DNA of 64,000 nt, from positions 209,707 to 273,706 of the forward strand of contig NZ_JACIIZ010000011.1 of the NCBI RefSeq assembly GCF_014205765.1, given 5' to 3'. Position 1 is the stretch's first letter; each line of letters opens with the position of its first letter. Position numbers and translations under genes: made by a program. The stretch is from Nitrospirillum iridis. GTDB lineage: Bacteria; Pseudomonadota; Alphaproteobacteria; Azospirillales; Azospirillaceae. The notes below the pieces were generated by a model. The model was given only the letters and a program-made list of their open reading frames with translations. It had not been told where the DNA came from and searched no databases. Below are positions 54,399 through 64,000 of this stretch, piece after piece.

Positions 54399-57300
54399 AT
54401 GACGAAGATGTGGGCGCTGGCATCTAAATTTTTAGGCTATTTCCTTTTAATTCTCGCCATCATTCCCACTTCTTCTGGCGCAGATACACTGCCGTCCGTC
54501 AAGATCGGTACGGCGGCATTGCTGGCACCCTCCTCGGCGGACGGCTATTACGGCTCTGCTACCAATTCCACCAACGGGCTGGGCAGCGTATCGCGACCCA
54601 ACGAGATCATCGAGCTGGCGCTGGCCCTGCGCAACGATCCGGATCTGATCTACGACTACGTCCGCAACAACGTCGACACCACGTTCCTTTATGGCTTGCA
54701 AAAGGGTGCCTTGGGCGCCTTGGTCGACAGGGCCGGCACGCCCTTCGACCAGGCGATGCTGATGGTGGAGCTGCTGCGCCAGTCCGGTTATACGGCCAGC
54801 TATCAGGCGGGCACCATCACCCTCAATGGCCAGCAGTTCTATGACTGGACGGGTATCACCAACGCCACGGCCGCGTGTCAGCTTCTATCCAGTGGCGGGA
54901 TCCCGGGCAACGTCAACGGCGCCACAAGCACGGACTGCGGCAATGTCAGCGGTACCGTCAGCTCGGTGCAGATGGCGCATATATGGGTCTCCGCGAATGT
55001 CGCCGGCGGCACCTTTTTATTCGATCCCAGCTATAAGGCCTATTCTTGGAGATCGGGAATCGACGTGCCGGGTAATGCGGGACTGCAGGTTGGCCAACCT
55101 CTGAACCAAGCCGTCGCCGGTGGTGGAAACAGTGTTGAATTCGGCACCGCGTCTGGCGTCTCCTACGTTCGCAACTTGTACAGCTACGCCCTTAACCTAT
55201 ACCTCGGAGCGTATGCCCAGAACCTGCTGAACGCCATCAACGCCAACATCTCCGGCGCTCACATTCAGGATGTGGTCGGCGGTGGCACCATCGTTCGCCA
55301 GGAAGGGCCTGTACGGCAGACGTCGTTGCCTTATCCCGCGCAGGCCACCCGCAGTTGGAGCGGTGGTGTCCCTGATCAATACCGCACCACGCTGCGGGTG
55401 CAGATTTCAAGACCTGTCGCCAATTTGACGACCGGTTCGCTGGACACGGTCACGATGGCCGATGTGACCCTGTTCGCGGATGAGATTTACGGTCGTAAGC
55501 TGATCTACGATACCAATTTCACCGGGCCTGGGAGGAACGTCGATAGTCTCAACAACTTCGTGGGCACGCTGAAGTTGGTTGATGAGTTCGGCAATGCGCA
55601 GGCACTAGTAACAAGCACGACGATCGGTGACAAAATTGCCTACCGTCAAGACGCCACTATTAATCTGACGGTCAATCATCCCTACGCTGCGGCTGCGGAC
55701 GGTAGCGCCAACGTTACGGGCACCTATATGGATGCGGTTGTCACCCGGAAGGTCAAAGTTCTCACGCCATTTACCATCGTCCATGCCTGGGGCGATGTCA
55801 GCAGCAAGGGGGTGGTGGAGAAGTGGGGCTCGCGCATTGACAAGAGCGTGCCGACTCTGCCGCGGCAAGGCTGTGACATGTGCGGCAGCGATTTCTTCAG
55901 CAGCGCCGGCGACGGCATCCGTGAACAGCTGGCGGCCAGTTGGATCGTGCAGTCGGCCAAGGCGGCCTCGCTGCACGCCGCCATCGCCAAGTCCACCTAC
56001 GGGCATCACCATTCCATCGGCGTTGTCACTGCGGACAACCAGATCAACGTTGTGGACAACGACAAGTCGTCGACGACCAACCAACTCTATTATTCCATCT
56101 CCGACAATTTCGATCGCATCGATGTGGAGTCGGGTATTAGCCTAACCAGCAAATCGGCGGATGGCACTCGCCGGCGCGCCGCTCTGCACGCCATTGCCGC
56201 CACCATGGAGGCGTTAGAGGGTGCTGTGGCCGCCGAGGTGTCGGATTTACCGGATACCAACTCGACCGCCACCCGCTTCGCCTGGGGTAACACCCCGCCT
56301 ACGGATGGCGAGGATCCCTCCAACGCCGGAGCACGCCGCTTCTATAGGTTTAACAGTGGCAATGCCGGTCAGGCTCAGGGCTTGGCCAAGGTGGAGGGAC
56401 AAGCGCCATCGGCTTATGCCAGCGCCACCGGTCAGCATGGTGCCGATAACGTCACCATCGGCAGTGGAGAGGCGAATGGCCGGGCTGGAGCGCTCGCCAC
56501 CGTCATCACCAACTACACCAACGCCGGCTTTGACGTTGTAAGCTCGGAAGAGGCGTTCCTGGGGCCGGGGGGCCGGGCAGGCGCGTTTGTCCCGCAGGTG
56601 AGCGGGAGCACCACAACTTACACCCATCGCCAGAGCGAGCAGCGGGGCGGCGCCCTGGTGGCGACCCGTTATAATGCCAATGGGGATCCTTTGGAGATCG
56701 CCCATATCATGGTGGGGCCTACCGCCAATTCCAAGGGCGGTGGCGGCGGTGTCCAGGCGCAGCATCAGTCGCAGTATGACCCGTCGACGGCGGCCGACGT
56801 GCTGAAGGCCCGCTTCGTCGACCGCTCAAAGATGTTGGGCGTGGACCTCAAGTCCGGCGCGTTGTCCTATACCAGCCCGGCCAGTCTCAAGGTGGGCAGT
56901 GGCAAGTTTCCCTATCAGTTGAGCGCGCAGTTGATCTGGCGGGGTGGCGAGCAAGTTTCCAGCGGATTCGGCCCTATCATCCACACCCAGCCGCAGACTC
57001 CCTGGACCACCAATTGGAACAGTATGGCATCTATCTCCTCCAGCGCTTTGGAGATGATGCAGGATGGGGACCTGAGGGCGGCCGCAACCTCGGTCGCAGC
57101 CTTCGCTGCGATGCAGGATGTTTACACCGCCAGCCCCAGCGTTCAGCGTGAGGTGGTGGGCGTCCTGGTGGGGTCCTGGTGGATCAATCAGATGATCGGC
57201 AACGTCATCACCACCAATGTGGGTGTGGGGACATCACAGTTCGTACGCCTTATCGATGGCAGCTGGATCAGCCCTGGCGCCGCGGTGGCGGCTAGCCTGA

Positions 57301-60300
57301 CGGTTAGCGGTAGCCGCGTGGCCTATCGCAACACCGATTGCACCAACACGTCAGCCCAGGCGACCATGCCCCAGACTCGGGGGTGGAACAACGCGGGCAT
57401 GTCGATAAAAGTTCGCAACCCCAATGGTGATGTGCAGACCTTCAACCAGTGGAGTTTCGTCTATACTAACAATATATCGGAGTCCACTTGTTCCAGTCTA
57501 CGCGGTTTTCGCCTGGAGTCCTGGAGCTTTCCCCAGGGGGTGACCATCACGTTGAAATATGATGACGGAACGGGAAGTCGCAATATTCCAGAATTAGTTT
57601 CCGTCTCGAACAACCTGGGACGCAAGATCCATTTTATCAACAGTGGCGATGGTGGCTTCGATAATGCCCTCACCGGGGGCGACTTCCGCCAAGTCACCGT
57701 CACGATGGACGGAACAGGCACGGCGACGCACACCGGCACGAACTGGGACACCTACAAATTCAACGCGCGGCTGGTGGGTGGGCGCTATTTGCTGGACCAG
57801 ATCTATTATCCTCACACGCCGAATACGCCCTTCCTGCAATACAACTACGATACCCTGAACCGGGTGGTGTGGGCCTTCGACGCGCAGAGCCTGCAGGACA
57901 CGGCGAACCATGTCCAAGTGGGCGCGCGCGGCGCCTGGGGCTTCCGCATCGCCAACGGTATCCGGGGGTTCCGGACGGACCCGGCCGGCGGGCGTTATGA
58001 GGTGATGTATGACACTTACGGCATGCCGTTCCGCTATGTAGATGAAGTGGGGCGGACGACGACGGCGCAATATGACGGCCGCGGCCGGATGACGGAGTAT
58101 GACTATCCGGCCGGGGGCAAGCAGTTGTTCGGCTATGACGCGCGCAACAACACTACCGACATGTGGCGCGTTGCGCGGCCGGGCTCGTCGCTGTCGACCT
58201 CGCATGCGCATGTGGATTGGGACGGGACTTGCAACAAGCCGACGCATGTGGCGGACGCCAATGGGAATACGTCGGATCTCTATTATGATGGCAATTGCCA
58301 ATTGTCCTACATGCTTGGTGCGGCTATTGCGAATTCGAGCAGCGGCCTGACGACAACGACGACTCGCCCACGTACGAACTTCGGTTATGACACCCTGGGC
58401 CGGCTGTTGGAGGTGCGCGACGCTGGGAACATGCTGACGGACTTTGCTTACGACAGTGCCAACGGCAGCCCGACGCAGGAGATCGTGGACGCCGGCGGCC
58501 AGAAGATCACGTCCACGTTCGGCTATGATGCCCAGGGGCAGGCGACGACGGTGACGGACCCCCGGGGCAAGACGGCAACTACCACGTACGACGGCAACGG
58601 CCGGCCCATTTCGGTGGATCTACCAGAAGGCGCCCGGACGGAATGGACGTACAACGCCGTCGGATGGGTGCTGACGGAGCGTCAGGCGGCGGACAGTGGC
58701 CATACCGCCTGGTCGACGGTGACCACGACCTACACGGCCACGGGGCAAAAGGCGACGGTGACGGACCCGGCGGGCCAGGTGACGACCTATGGCTATGACG
58801 CGGCGGATCGCCAAATCAGCACGACGGATCCGCTGAACCGGGTCAGCGTGACGGATTATGACGCGGCTGGCCAGAAGCTGCGGGAGCGTCGCGCCGTGGG
58901 TACGGCGGTGGAGCAGGTGTCAGCCTCCTACGCCTATGACGCCGACGGCCTGGTCTCAACGATCACGGACCCGCGCGGCAATGTGCTGAGCTATGTCTAT
59001 GACGGGTTTGGGCGGGTGTCCTCGCTGCGCTACCCGGACGGGGCGTCTGACAGTTATGGCTACGACGCCAATGACAACCAGACCAGTGCGACGCAGCGGG
59101 ATGGCTCGACCTCGCAGATGACGTACGATGCGGCCAACCGCTTGGTGACGGTGGCGCGCCCGGGCCTGCAAACGGTGACGTTGGGCTATGACCATATGGG
59201 GCGCTTGTACTGGCAGGTGATCGGAGGCAGCGAGGTGTCGCGATCCCTGTCCTATGATAGCGCTGGCCGTCTGGCGGCGGCGACCACCTATATACCGCGA
59301 CCGGGGGCAAGCTCCCTCGGGGTGACCATGAACTTCGGCTATGATGCTGCGGGTAACCGTACGTCGGCCAGATACCCGGACGGCTCAACGGTGTCGTGGG
59401 TCTACGATGGCTTGGCGCGGGTGACGGACGTGACGGAGGGGTCGTTCACCTGGGCACATTACAATTACGACACGCTGAGCCGCCATACCGGTGCCTGGCA
59501 GGGCAATAACGGCACCGCCGTGGCCACCAGTTCCTATGGTTATGATGCGGCCAGCCGGCTGACCGGCCTGGGCCGTGGCTGGAACGGCGGGGCGGTGAAT
59601 TACAGTTATAGCTATGACACTGCGGGGCAGGTGATCTCGCGCGGCGTGGACAGCGATAGCTTTCTGCCGACAGCGGGGGCGCCCCAGACTTATGGCGCGG
59701 CCAATGCCATCAACGGCTACACCTCGGTCAACGGCAACAGCTACGGTTATGATGGCCGTGGCAATCTGACCTCCGCGGGCGACAGCACGGCGATGACCTA
59801 CGATAGTCGCAATATGCTGACTCGGTTCACGCAGGGGGCCACGGTGCAGACCATGGGTTACTATCCCGAGGGGGGCCGGGCGTGGAAGCAGGTGAACGGG
59901 GTGACGACCCTAACGTTCGAGGCGCTGGGGGTGGAATGGGGTGACTACGACGGCAACGGCGGGCTGCTTCGGCGCTACGTGCGTTCTACGGCGACAGGAG
60001 GCCCCGGGGGGGGCGGTGTCGTGGGCTGGGTGGACGGCGGCGGCAACCGCTTCTTGACGGTGCACGACCGGCAGGGAAGTGTGGTCGCGGTGTTGAACGG
60101 CTCTGGCCAGTCGACGAGCACCTATTCCTATAACGAGTTTGGCCAGAGTGCGCAGGACGGGCAGACGGGGTCGCCCTATCGCTACGCCGGCATGCGGTAT
60201 GACGAGATCGGGCTCTACGTCACCCCCAACCGCACCTACGTGCCAGGCATCGGCAGGTGGCTGCAGATGGACCCGGCGGGGCTGGTCGATGGGCTGAACC

Positions 60301-60998
60301 GGTATGCTTATGTGGGGAACAACCCGCTGTCGGGTTTTGATCCGCTGGGATTGGCCAACGAGGGAAATACTTGCGGCCGGACAGGGGGCGTAAGCTGCTC
60401 CGGGAGTTACGCAGGGGATGGCATCACGCCGTTTAAAGATGGAACGGGTGGTGATAATCGCCAGCTGGAGAGGCGTCAACAGGCCCAGGCGGCAGCGGTT
60501 ATGGCGCAAGATTCTAGTCAAGCGGGCCGCAGTGGTTCAGGTTCGCAAAGTCGGTTTGTGATTGACTTTGTTGCCGAGCGGAAAAACCCCCATAGTATAG
60601 TTGGGCATGCGTTTTTGGGATTTGAGGCCCCTGGGGAAGAACCGTTTGCCTTGGGATTTTATCCACAATCGAATGAGGCGACAGCGTCACCTACCGAACG
60701 TTTAGTGAATGCCCTTGGTGGCCCTGGTGCGATAAGAGACGACACTTCCCTTCTTAAGGAGGCATTAGGCGGAAATAATAACTTTGCCGTTAGGCAAACT
60801 GTTGTTAGTCCAGATGTATTTTATAAGGCGGTTGGGATCATGAAATCCTTTAATGGTCTACACTATAGTATTGATACACAGAACTGTGCTGCGGCAGCTA
60901 TGACGGCACTCAGTAATTCTGGCGCGATACCAGGTATGTTCTATATGCCAGGACTCTCGCCGACCGACATTTACAATGTTATGAAGGCAGAAAAATAA
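54399..60998 (+). CDS. Giant exported RHS/YD-repeat protein with polymorphic C-terminus
   Basis: A 2199-residue protein. Residues 1-27 are a signal peptide. Residues ~60-225 form a transglutaminase-like domain (YDYVRNNVDTTF, AGTPFDQAMLM, AHIWVS, FDPSYK), with Pro115 where the catalytic Cys is expected but His194 and Asp209 kept. A long middle region precedes YD repeats from ~1150 to ~1950 (YDTLGRL-type units). The RHS core ends YRYAGMRYDEIGLYVTPNR and FDPLGL (~1980). The last ~219 residues are a distinct module with His2070 in VGHAFLGFE, GFYP and Cys2163 in TQNCAAAAM, recalling a permuted NlpC/P60-type hydrolase. A candidate immunity gene overlaps the stop. Probably a secreted toxin carrier; activity unproven. 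Confidence 0.9.
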   Translation: MTKMWALASKFLGYFLLILAIIPTSSGADTLPSVKIGTAALLAPSSADGYYGSATNSTNGLGSVSRPNEIIELALALRNDPDLIYDYVRNNVDTTFLYGLQKGALGALVDRAGTPFDQAMLMVELLRQSGYTASYQAGTITLNGQQFYDWTGITNATAACQLLSSGGIPGNVNGATSTDCGNVSGTVSSVQMAHIWVSANVAGGTFLFDPSYKAYSWRSGIDVPGNAGLQVGQPLNQAVAGGGNSVEFGTASGVSYVRNLYSYALNLYLGAYAQNLLNAINANISGAHIQDVVGGGTIVRQEGPVRQTSLPYPAQATRSWSGGVPDQYRTTLRVQISRPVANLTTGSLDTVTMADVTLFADEIYGRKLIYDTNFTGPGRNVDSLNNFVGTLKLVDEFGNAQALVTSTTIGDKIAYRQDATINLTVNHPYAAAADGSANVTGTYMDAVVTRKVKVLTPFTIVHAWGDVSSKGVVEKWGSRIDKSVPTLPRQGCDMCGSDFFSSAGDGIREQLAASWIVQSAKAASLHAAIAKSTYGHHHSIGVVTADNQINVVDNDKSSTTNQLYYSISDNFDRIDVESGISLTSKSADGTRRRAALHAIAATMEALEGAVAAEVSDLPDTNSTATRFAWGNTPPTDGEDPSNAGARRFYRFNSGNAGQAQGLAKVEGQAPSAYASATGQHGADNVTIGSGEANGRAGALATVITNYTNAGFDVVSSEEAFLGPGGRAGAFVPQVSGSTTTYTHRQSEQRGGALVATRYNANGDPLEIAHIMVGPTANSKGGGGGVQAQHQSQYDPSTAADVLKARFVDRSKMLGVDLKSGALSYTSPASLKVGSGKFPYQLSAQLIWRGGEQVSSGFGPIIHTQPQTPWTTNWNSMASISSSALEMMQDGDLRAAATSVAAFAAMQDVYTASPSVQREVVGVLVGSWWINQMIGNVITTNVGVGTSQFVRLIDGSWISPGAAVAASLTVSGSRVAYRNTDCTNTSAQATMPQTRGWNNAGMSIKVRNPNGDVQTFNQWSFVYTNNISESTCSSLRGFRLESWSFPQGVTITLKYDDGTGSRNIPELVSVSNNLGRKIHFINSGDGGFDNALTGGDFRQVTVTMDGTGTATHTGTNWDTYKFNARLVGGRYLLDQIYYPHTPNTPFLQYNYDTLNRVVWAFDAQSLQDTANHVQVGARGAWGFRIANGIRGFRTDPAGGRYEVMYDTYGMPFRYVDEVGRTTTAQYDGRGRMTEYDYPAGGKQLFGYDARNNTTDMWRVARPGSSLSTSHAHVDWDGTCNKPTHVADANGNTSDLYYDGNCQLSYMLGAAIANSSSGLTTTTTRPRTNFGYDTLGRLLEVRDAGNMLTDFAYDSANGSPTQEIVDAGGQKITSTFGYDAQGQATTVTDPRGKTATTTYDGNGRPISVDLPEGARTEWTYNAVGWVLTERQAADSGHTAWSTVTTTYTATGQKATVTDPAGQVTTYGYDAADRQISTTDPLNRVSVTDYDAAGQKLRERRAVGTAVEQVSASYAYDADGLVSTITDPRGNVLSYVYDGFGRVSSLRYPDGASDSYGYDANDNQTSATQRDGSTSQMTYDAANRLVTVARPGLQTVTLGYDHMGRLYWQVIGGSEVSRSLSYDSAGRLAAATTYIPRPGASSLGVTMNFGYDAAGNRTSARYPDGSTVSWVYDGLARVTDVTEGSFTWAHYNYDTLSRHTGAWQGNNGTAVATSSYGYDAASRLTGLGRGWNGGAVNYSYSYDTAGQVISRGVDSDSFLPTAGAPQTYGAANAINGYTSVNGNSYGYDGRGNLTSAGDSTAMTYDSRNMLTRFTQGATVQTMGYYPEGGRAWKQVNGVTTLTFEALGVEWGDYDGNGGLLRRYVRSTATGGPGGGGVVGWVDGGGNRFLTVHDRQGSVVAVLNGSGQSTSTYSYNEFGQSAQDGQTGSPYRYAGMRYDEIGLYVTPNRTYVPGIGRWLQMDPAGLVDGLNRYAYVGNNPLSGFDPLGLANEGNTCGRTGGVSCSGSYAGDGITPFKDGTGGDNRQLERRQQAQAAAVMAQDSSQAGRSGSGSQSRFVIDFVAERKNPHSIVGHAFLGFEAPGEEPFALGFYPQSNEATASPTERLVNALGGPGAIRDDTSLLKEALGGNNNFAVRQTVVSPDVFYKAVGIMKSFNGLHYSIDTQNCAAAAMTALSNSGAIPGMFYMPGLSPTDIYNVMKAEK

Positions 60999-61435
60999 TG
61001 GTAAAATTGTTGATGTTGTCGACCTTTCTCGTAGTTGCTATTGGAGCGACGGTTGGGTGGTCGTCAGGACGGCATGAGTATGTGCAAACGGATTGTGCGC
61101 TTGATGATAAACGATTAACAATATGGATGCGCGATCTGTCTGATAAGGAAGACAACGGAAGGTCTCAAAATATAGAATTTCAGAATGACGGTCCTTTAAT
61201 TCGGTTTTGGCCACAGTTCTATGCGCTAGACTGGAGTTCTATTAAGAGCGTTGCGATTAGTTATAATGGGGAATCCCACACTTCGGGGAAGTTATCATTT
61301 GTATACGCAAATGGCGGGAAGAGGGCTCTGGGGGAGATTCAGGCCACATGCTGGGAAAAGGTTAAGGAATATATTGGTGATAAAGACCGCACCAATAATA
61401 TTCTGATTAATGCGATTGAGATTGAGCCAAGGTAG
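60998..61435 (+). CDS. Candidate immunity protein for the RHS C-terminal module
   Basis: A 145-residue protein whose ATG shares one base with the RHS stop (TAATG). An N-terminal hydrophobic segment (LLMLSTFLVVAIGATVGW) would export or anchor it in the periplasm. Two cysteines (33 and 118) could pair. The mature part is Lys/Asp/Asn-rich and matches no family known to me. AT-rich base composition equals that of the RHS C-terminal module and differs from the RHS core, the pattern of toxin-immunity cassettes. Periplasmic location would protect against a cell-wall or periplasm-directed toxin. Immunity function is inferred from position only. Confidence 0.75.
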   Translation: MVKLLMLSTFLVVAIGATVGWSSGRHEYVQTDCALDDKRLTIWMRDLSDKEDNGRSQNIEFQNDGPLIRFWPQFYALDWSSIKSVAISYNGESHTSGKLSFVYANGGKRALGEIQATCWEKVKEYIGDKDRTNNILINAIEIEPR

Positions 61436-61687
61436 ATCACTTTGCCGCGACGTTTATTCGCCGGCTGCACAGAGATGGTTATCCCCTGACAGCTGCCCAC
61501 CCTGATGAGACTATCCGGTGATGGTTTGGGCTTAAAGGCAAAATCCCCCTTCCGAATCAAGACCCTAACCGCCCATCGTTGAACCTTCGTGCATAGACGA
61601 TGCACAGGTGTAATCCTAAATCCTGTCATTTTTGACGCTGCGGAGCGTAAGCGGTGCGCGTCCCCCACCGGTTTGGCGGTTGACGGT

Positions 61688-62374
61688 TCAGTTGGCACCG
61701 CAGCAGCGCTTGTATTTCTTGCCTGATCCGCAGGGGCATGGGTCGTTGCGTCCGACCTTGGCTTGACGGATGGGCGCTGGCTTTGCGGGTGGGCGTGCGG
61801 CCCTGATCTTGGCGATCTTGTGCAGGACGAGGATGGCGCGGGGGATTTGTCCGGCGGCCTCATTGAGGCGTTCATCGATGTCCTCGGCGGGGACGAAGGC
61901 GCCGTCGTCGAGGTCGATAAAGCCGACGAAGGGGGTGATGACCGCCTCCAGCCGTTCATCCCCGGCAAAGGCGGTCCAGCCCTCGGGCGCCAGGGTCATG
62001 GCCCGCCAGAAGCCAGAGACCCATTCCCGGACGGCCTGGTGGGTGGGCTTTTCGCCGGCGTCCAGGAAGGCCGGGCGGTAGTCGCAGACCCGCTCCGTTT
62101 CCAGCCGTTCAAGGCCAGCGTCGATGTCGCCCAGGAGGCTGTTGTAACGGGTCATCAACGTGCCGAGCACCGCGTGGAGGTCGGCATCGTTGTCGAAGAC
62201 CGGTTCCTCGTCGCCCCAGAGGGCGGCGATCCAGCGGCTGGGCGGGATCAGGTCGGGCGCCACCACGACACCGGTCAGATACCCCTCCAGCGCCAGCGGC
62301 GACAGCGCGCTTTTCGGTGCCGCCGGCGAGGCGAGGAGGCTCAGCCAGGCGGTGGATGAGGAGGTGATGGTCAT
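61688..62374 (-). CDS. UPF0149/YecA-family protein with SEC-C motif (IS66 passenger)
   Basis: A 228-residue protein. The N-terminal UPF0149/YecA region ([20 protein letters not shown] through [12 protein letters not shown]) is followed by a basic linker and the C-terminal zinc-binding SEC-C motif [22 protein letters not shown] motifs bind zinc and often mediate interaction with SecA or the ribosome. The ATG overlaps the tnpC stop (ATGA), so it is translated with the transposase. UPF0149 proteins next to IS66 transposases recur in proteobacteria as far as I recall; what they do for the element is unknown. Upstream in-frame start at 62434 lies within tnpC. Confidence 0.88.
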   Translation of the reverse strand: MTITSSSTAWLSLLASPAAPKSALSPLALEGYLTGVVVAPDLIPPSRWIAALWGDEEPVFDNDADLHAVLGTLMTRYNSLLGDIDAGLERLETERVCDYRPAFLDAGEKPTHQAVREWVSGFWRAMTLAPEGWTAFAGDERLEAVITPFVGFIDLDDGAFVPAEDIDERLNEAAGQIPRAILVLHKIAKIRAARPPAKPAPIRQAKVGRNDPCPCGSGKKYKRCCGAN

Positions 62375-63966
62375 GCCGCGTGCTCCGTCACGGCGGGCCC
62401 CATCGCAACGACCTGCGCCTCGGCCCAGGCCCACGGCGTGAGCTCGACCAGCCGCGCGTTAGGCCAGCCGTCGACCAGCCGGGTCAGCACGTCGGCCAGA
62501 TAAGCTTCCGGGTTCACGCCCTGCAGCTTGCAGGTTTCGATCAGCGAGGCGATGACCGCCCAGTTCTCCGCCCCCCGGTCGTGACCGGCGAAGAGCGCGT
62601 TCTTGCGATTGAGGACCAAGGGCCGGATGCTCCGTTCCACCGTGTTGGAATCAATCTCTATCCGCCCGTCGTCGAGGAAGCGGACGAGGCCGGTCCACTG
62701 GTTAAGCGCATAGCGGATCGCCTCCGCCGTGGTCGATTTGGCGGACAGGCGTCCAAGCTGCTGCTCCAGCCATCGCTTGAACTCGTCGACCAGCGGTCGG
62801 CTCCGGGTTTGTCGGACGGATCGCCGGTCCGCCGCCGTGCGGCCCCGTATCTCCGCCTCGATGGCATAAAGCTGGGCGATCCGCCGCAAGGCCTCTTCGG
62901 CGATGGGCGCCGGCCCCGTCTTGGTGACGTCGACGAACTCCCGCCGCAGATGCGCCCAGCAATGCGCGATCCCGATGCCCGCGCGGCCCGCCACCGTCTT
63001 GTAGACGGTATAGCCGTCGGTCTGGATGACGCCGGTGAACCCATCGAGCACGCCGGCGGCATGCTTGGCGCTCCGGCCGGGGGCGTAGTGATAGACCACC
63101 GCCGGCGGATCGCCGCCCCGCCAGGGCCGGTCATCCCGCGCCAGCGCCCAGAAGTAGCCGCTCTTGGTCCGGCCCCGGCCCGGATCGAGCACCGGCGCCC
63201 TGGTCTCGTCAACGAACAGCTTGCCGGAGCGCAACAGGTCGGCGCGCATCAGCCGCCAGACTGGCGTCAACTCGGCGGCGGCGTAGCCCACCCAGAAGGC
63301 CAGCGTCGAGCGATCGATCATGATCCCCTGCCGGGCGAAGCCCTGGGCCTGCCGGTACAGGGGAACGTGATCGGCGTATTTGGCGACCAGAACGGCCGCC
63401 ACCAGCCGCTCGGTCGGCACGCCGCCCTCGATCAACCGGGCCGGCGCCGGGGCCTGGACCACGGCGCCCGAACAGGCGCGACAGCCATAGCGGGGACGGC
63501 GGGTCACGATCACCTGGTAGCGGGCCGGCACCACGTCCAGCCGCTCCGATCGATCCTCACCGATCACATGCAGGGCGCCGGCGCAGCAGGGACAGGCCGT
63601 GCTCTCCGGCGCCACCACCACCTCGATGCGCGGCAGGTGCGGCGGCAGCGCCCCGCGTGCCTTGCGGCGCTCACCGGTTCGCCGCCGCTTCAGCGCGGGG
63701 GCATCCTTCTCCGCCACGGCCTCGGTCTCAGCCCGGGCCTGCTCGACATCCTCCAGCGCCAGGTTGAGCTGGTCGGCATCAAGACGTTCCGACCGCGGGC
63801 CGAACTGCATGCGCTGCAGTTGGTGGATGAGGTGGCGTAACCGGTCGTTCAGGTCCTCGACCCGCCGGCGCTCCGTCCGCTCGGCCTCCAATGTCTCCAC
63901 CAGCGCCAGAACCTGGGCGCGCAAGGCCTCGACATCGGCCGGAAGGGTGTCGGGATCGATCCGCAT
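62371..63966 (-). CDS. tnpC: IS66-family transposase TnpC
   Basis: A 531-residue IS66 transposase of full length. An N-terminal leucine-rich coiled coil ([18 protein letters not shown]) is followed by a zinc-finger region with CPCC and GCRAC. The DDE domain contains [13 protein letters not shown] (Asp), [12 protein letters not shown] (Asp) and [14 protein letters not shown] (Glu). The C-terminal part ends with [10 protein letters not shown]. It appears intact and possibly active. TnpB and TnpA partners are expected just outside the window. Confidence 0.93.
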   Translation of the reverse strand: MRIDPDTLPADVEALRAQVLALVETLEAERTERRRVEDLNDRLRHLIHQLQRMQFGPRSERLDADQLNLALEDVEQARAETEAVAEKDAPALKRRRTGERRKARGALPPHLPRIEVVVAPESTACPCCAGALHVIGEDRSERLDVVPARYQVIVTRRPRYGCRACSGAVVQAPAPARLIEGGVPTERLVAAVLVAKYADHVPLYRQAQGFARQGIMIDRSTLAFWVGYAAAELTPVWRLMRADLLRSGKLFVDETRAPVLDPGRGRTKSGYFWALARDDRPWRGGDPPAVVYHYAPGRSAKHAAGVLDGFTGVIQTDGYTVYKTVAGRAGIGIAHCWAHLRREFVDVTKTGPAPIAEEALRRIAQLYAIEAEIRGRTAADRRSVRQTRSRPLVDEFKRWLEQQLGRLSAKSTTAEAIRYALNQWTGLVRFLDDGRIEIDSNTVERSIRPLVLNRKNALFAGHDRGAENWAVIASLIETCKLQGVNPEAYLADVLTRLVDGWPNARLVELTPWAWAEAQVVAMGPAVTEHAA

Positions 63967-64000
63967 GGCAAGAGCATTTATAGCACGGAATCAGCCACTT

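Larger units (their letters stand above)
61647..64000 (-). mobile_element. IS66-family element (partial, runs off window)
   Basis: The left boundary is placed at GTAAGCGG (61647), the terminal sequence typical of IS66 ends. Inside are a UPF0149 gene and tnpC on the minus strand. tnpA and tnpB and the other terminus lie beyond the window end. The UPF0149 gene lies inside the element, downstream of tnpC, so it travels as a passenger. Confidence 0.75.

Noticed and set aside
61500..61646. Possible small protein on the minus strand beside the IS66 end
   Set aside because: A short peptide-like stretch is readable but lacks a convincing start, ribosome site and recognised family; it is left as non-coding.

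Overview
The window is high-GC DNA with densely packed, often overlapping genes. Gene content (a CheA/CheW/MCP operon with CheB and CheR, a compact type II secretion locus, CoA-thioester catabolism, IS66/IS630/IS3/ISL3 elements) suggests an alphaproteobacterium, perhaps Rhodospirillales/Azospirillaceae. This placement is inferred from content alone, with no rRNA or marker gene to confirm it.

Bases 1-26500 form a catabolic island. It encodes an aldehyde dehydrogenase, two enoyl-CoA hydratases, a fused double acyl-CoA dehydrogenase, two short-chain dehydrogenases, a 3Fe-4S ferredoxin, a DUF35/thiolase-like (Ltp2-type) aldolase pair, two metal-dependent amidohydrolases, two acyl-CoA ligases, two family III CoA-transferases, a thiolase, an MFS exporter, a 3-ketosteroid-dehydrogenase-like flavoprotein and a nitronate monooxygenase. 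TetR, IclR and MarR regulators are interspersed. The set fits CoA activation, beta-oxidation and retro-aldol side-chain removal of a steroid, bile-acid or terpenoid-like substrate. The substrate itself cannot be read from the sequence.

Bases 26500-28320 are a mobile-element scar: an ISL3-type transposase remnant, an IS630-family element with TA duplications, and a frameshifted fragment of a flavodoxin/FMN-reductase-like gene. Bases 28325-37989 (minus strand) are one chemotaxis operon, in transcription order STAS-cheY-cheA-cheW-mcp-cheW-mcp-cheR-cheB. The two receptors share an almost identical signalling module. Divergent from it is a helical, receptor-like protein with a CheZ-type DxxxQ motif; no separate cheZ is present. 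Bases 40214-41298 hold another scar, with a D-amino-acid dehydrogenase fragment and an IS3 orfB fragment.

Bases 41299-51609 encode a type II secretion system (gspE-F-G-H-I-J-L-M-N/C-D-K). A 113-aa exported protein gene is inserted between gspE and gspF and is flanked by an exact 24-bp direct repeat. Two relatives of that small protein lie just downstream, alternating with a YD-repeat/beta-solenoid protein and a 2199-aa RHS/YD-repeat protein. The RHS protein has a signal peptide, a degenerate transglutaminase-like N-terminal domain and an AT-richer C-terminal module that looks like a polymorphic toxin, followed by a one-base-overlapping candidate immunity gene. This linkage of a secretion machine, a paralogous family of small two-cysteine exported proteins and exported RHS proteins is the best candidate here for an undescribed system. 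The window ends in an IS66-family element that carries a UPF0149/SEC-C passenger gene overlapping tnpC.
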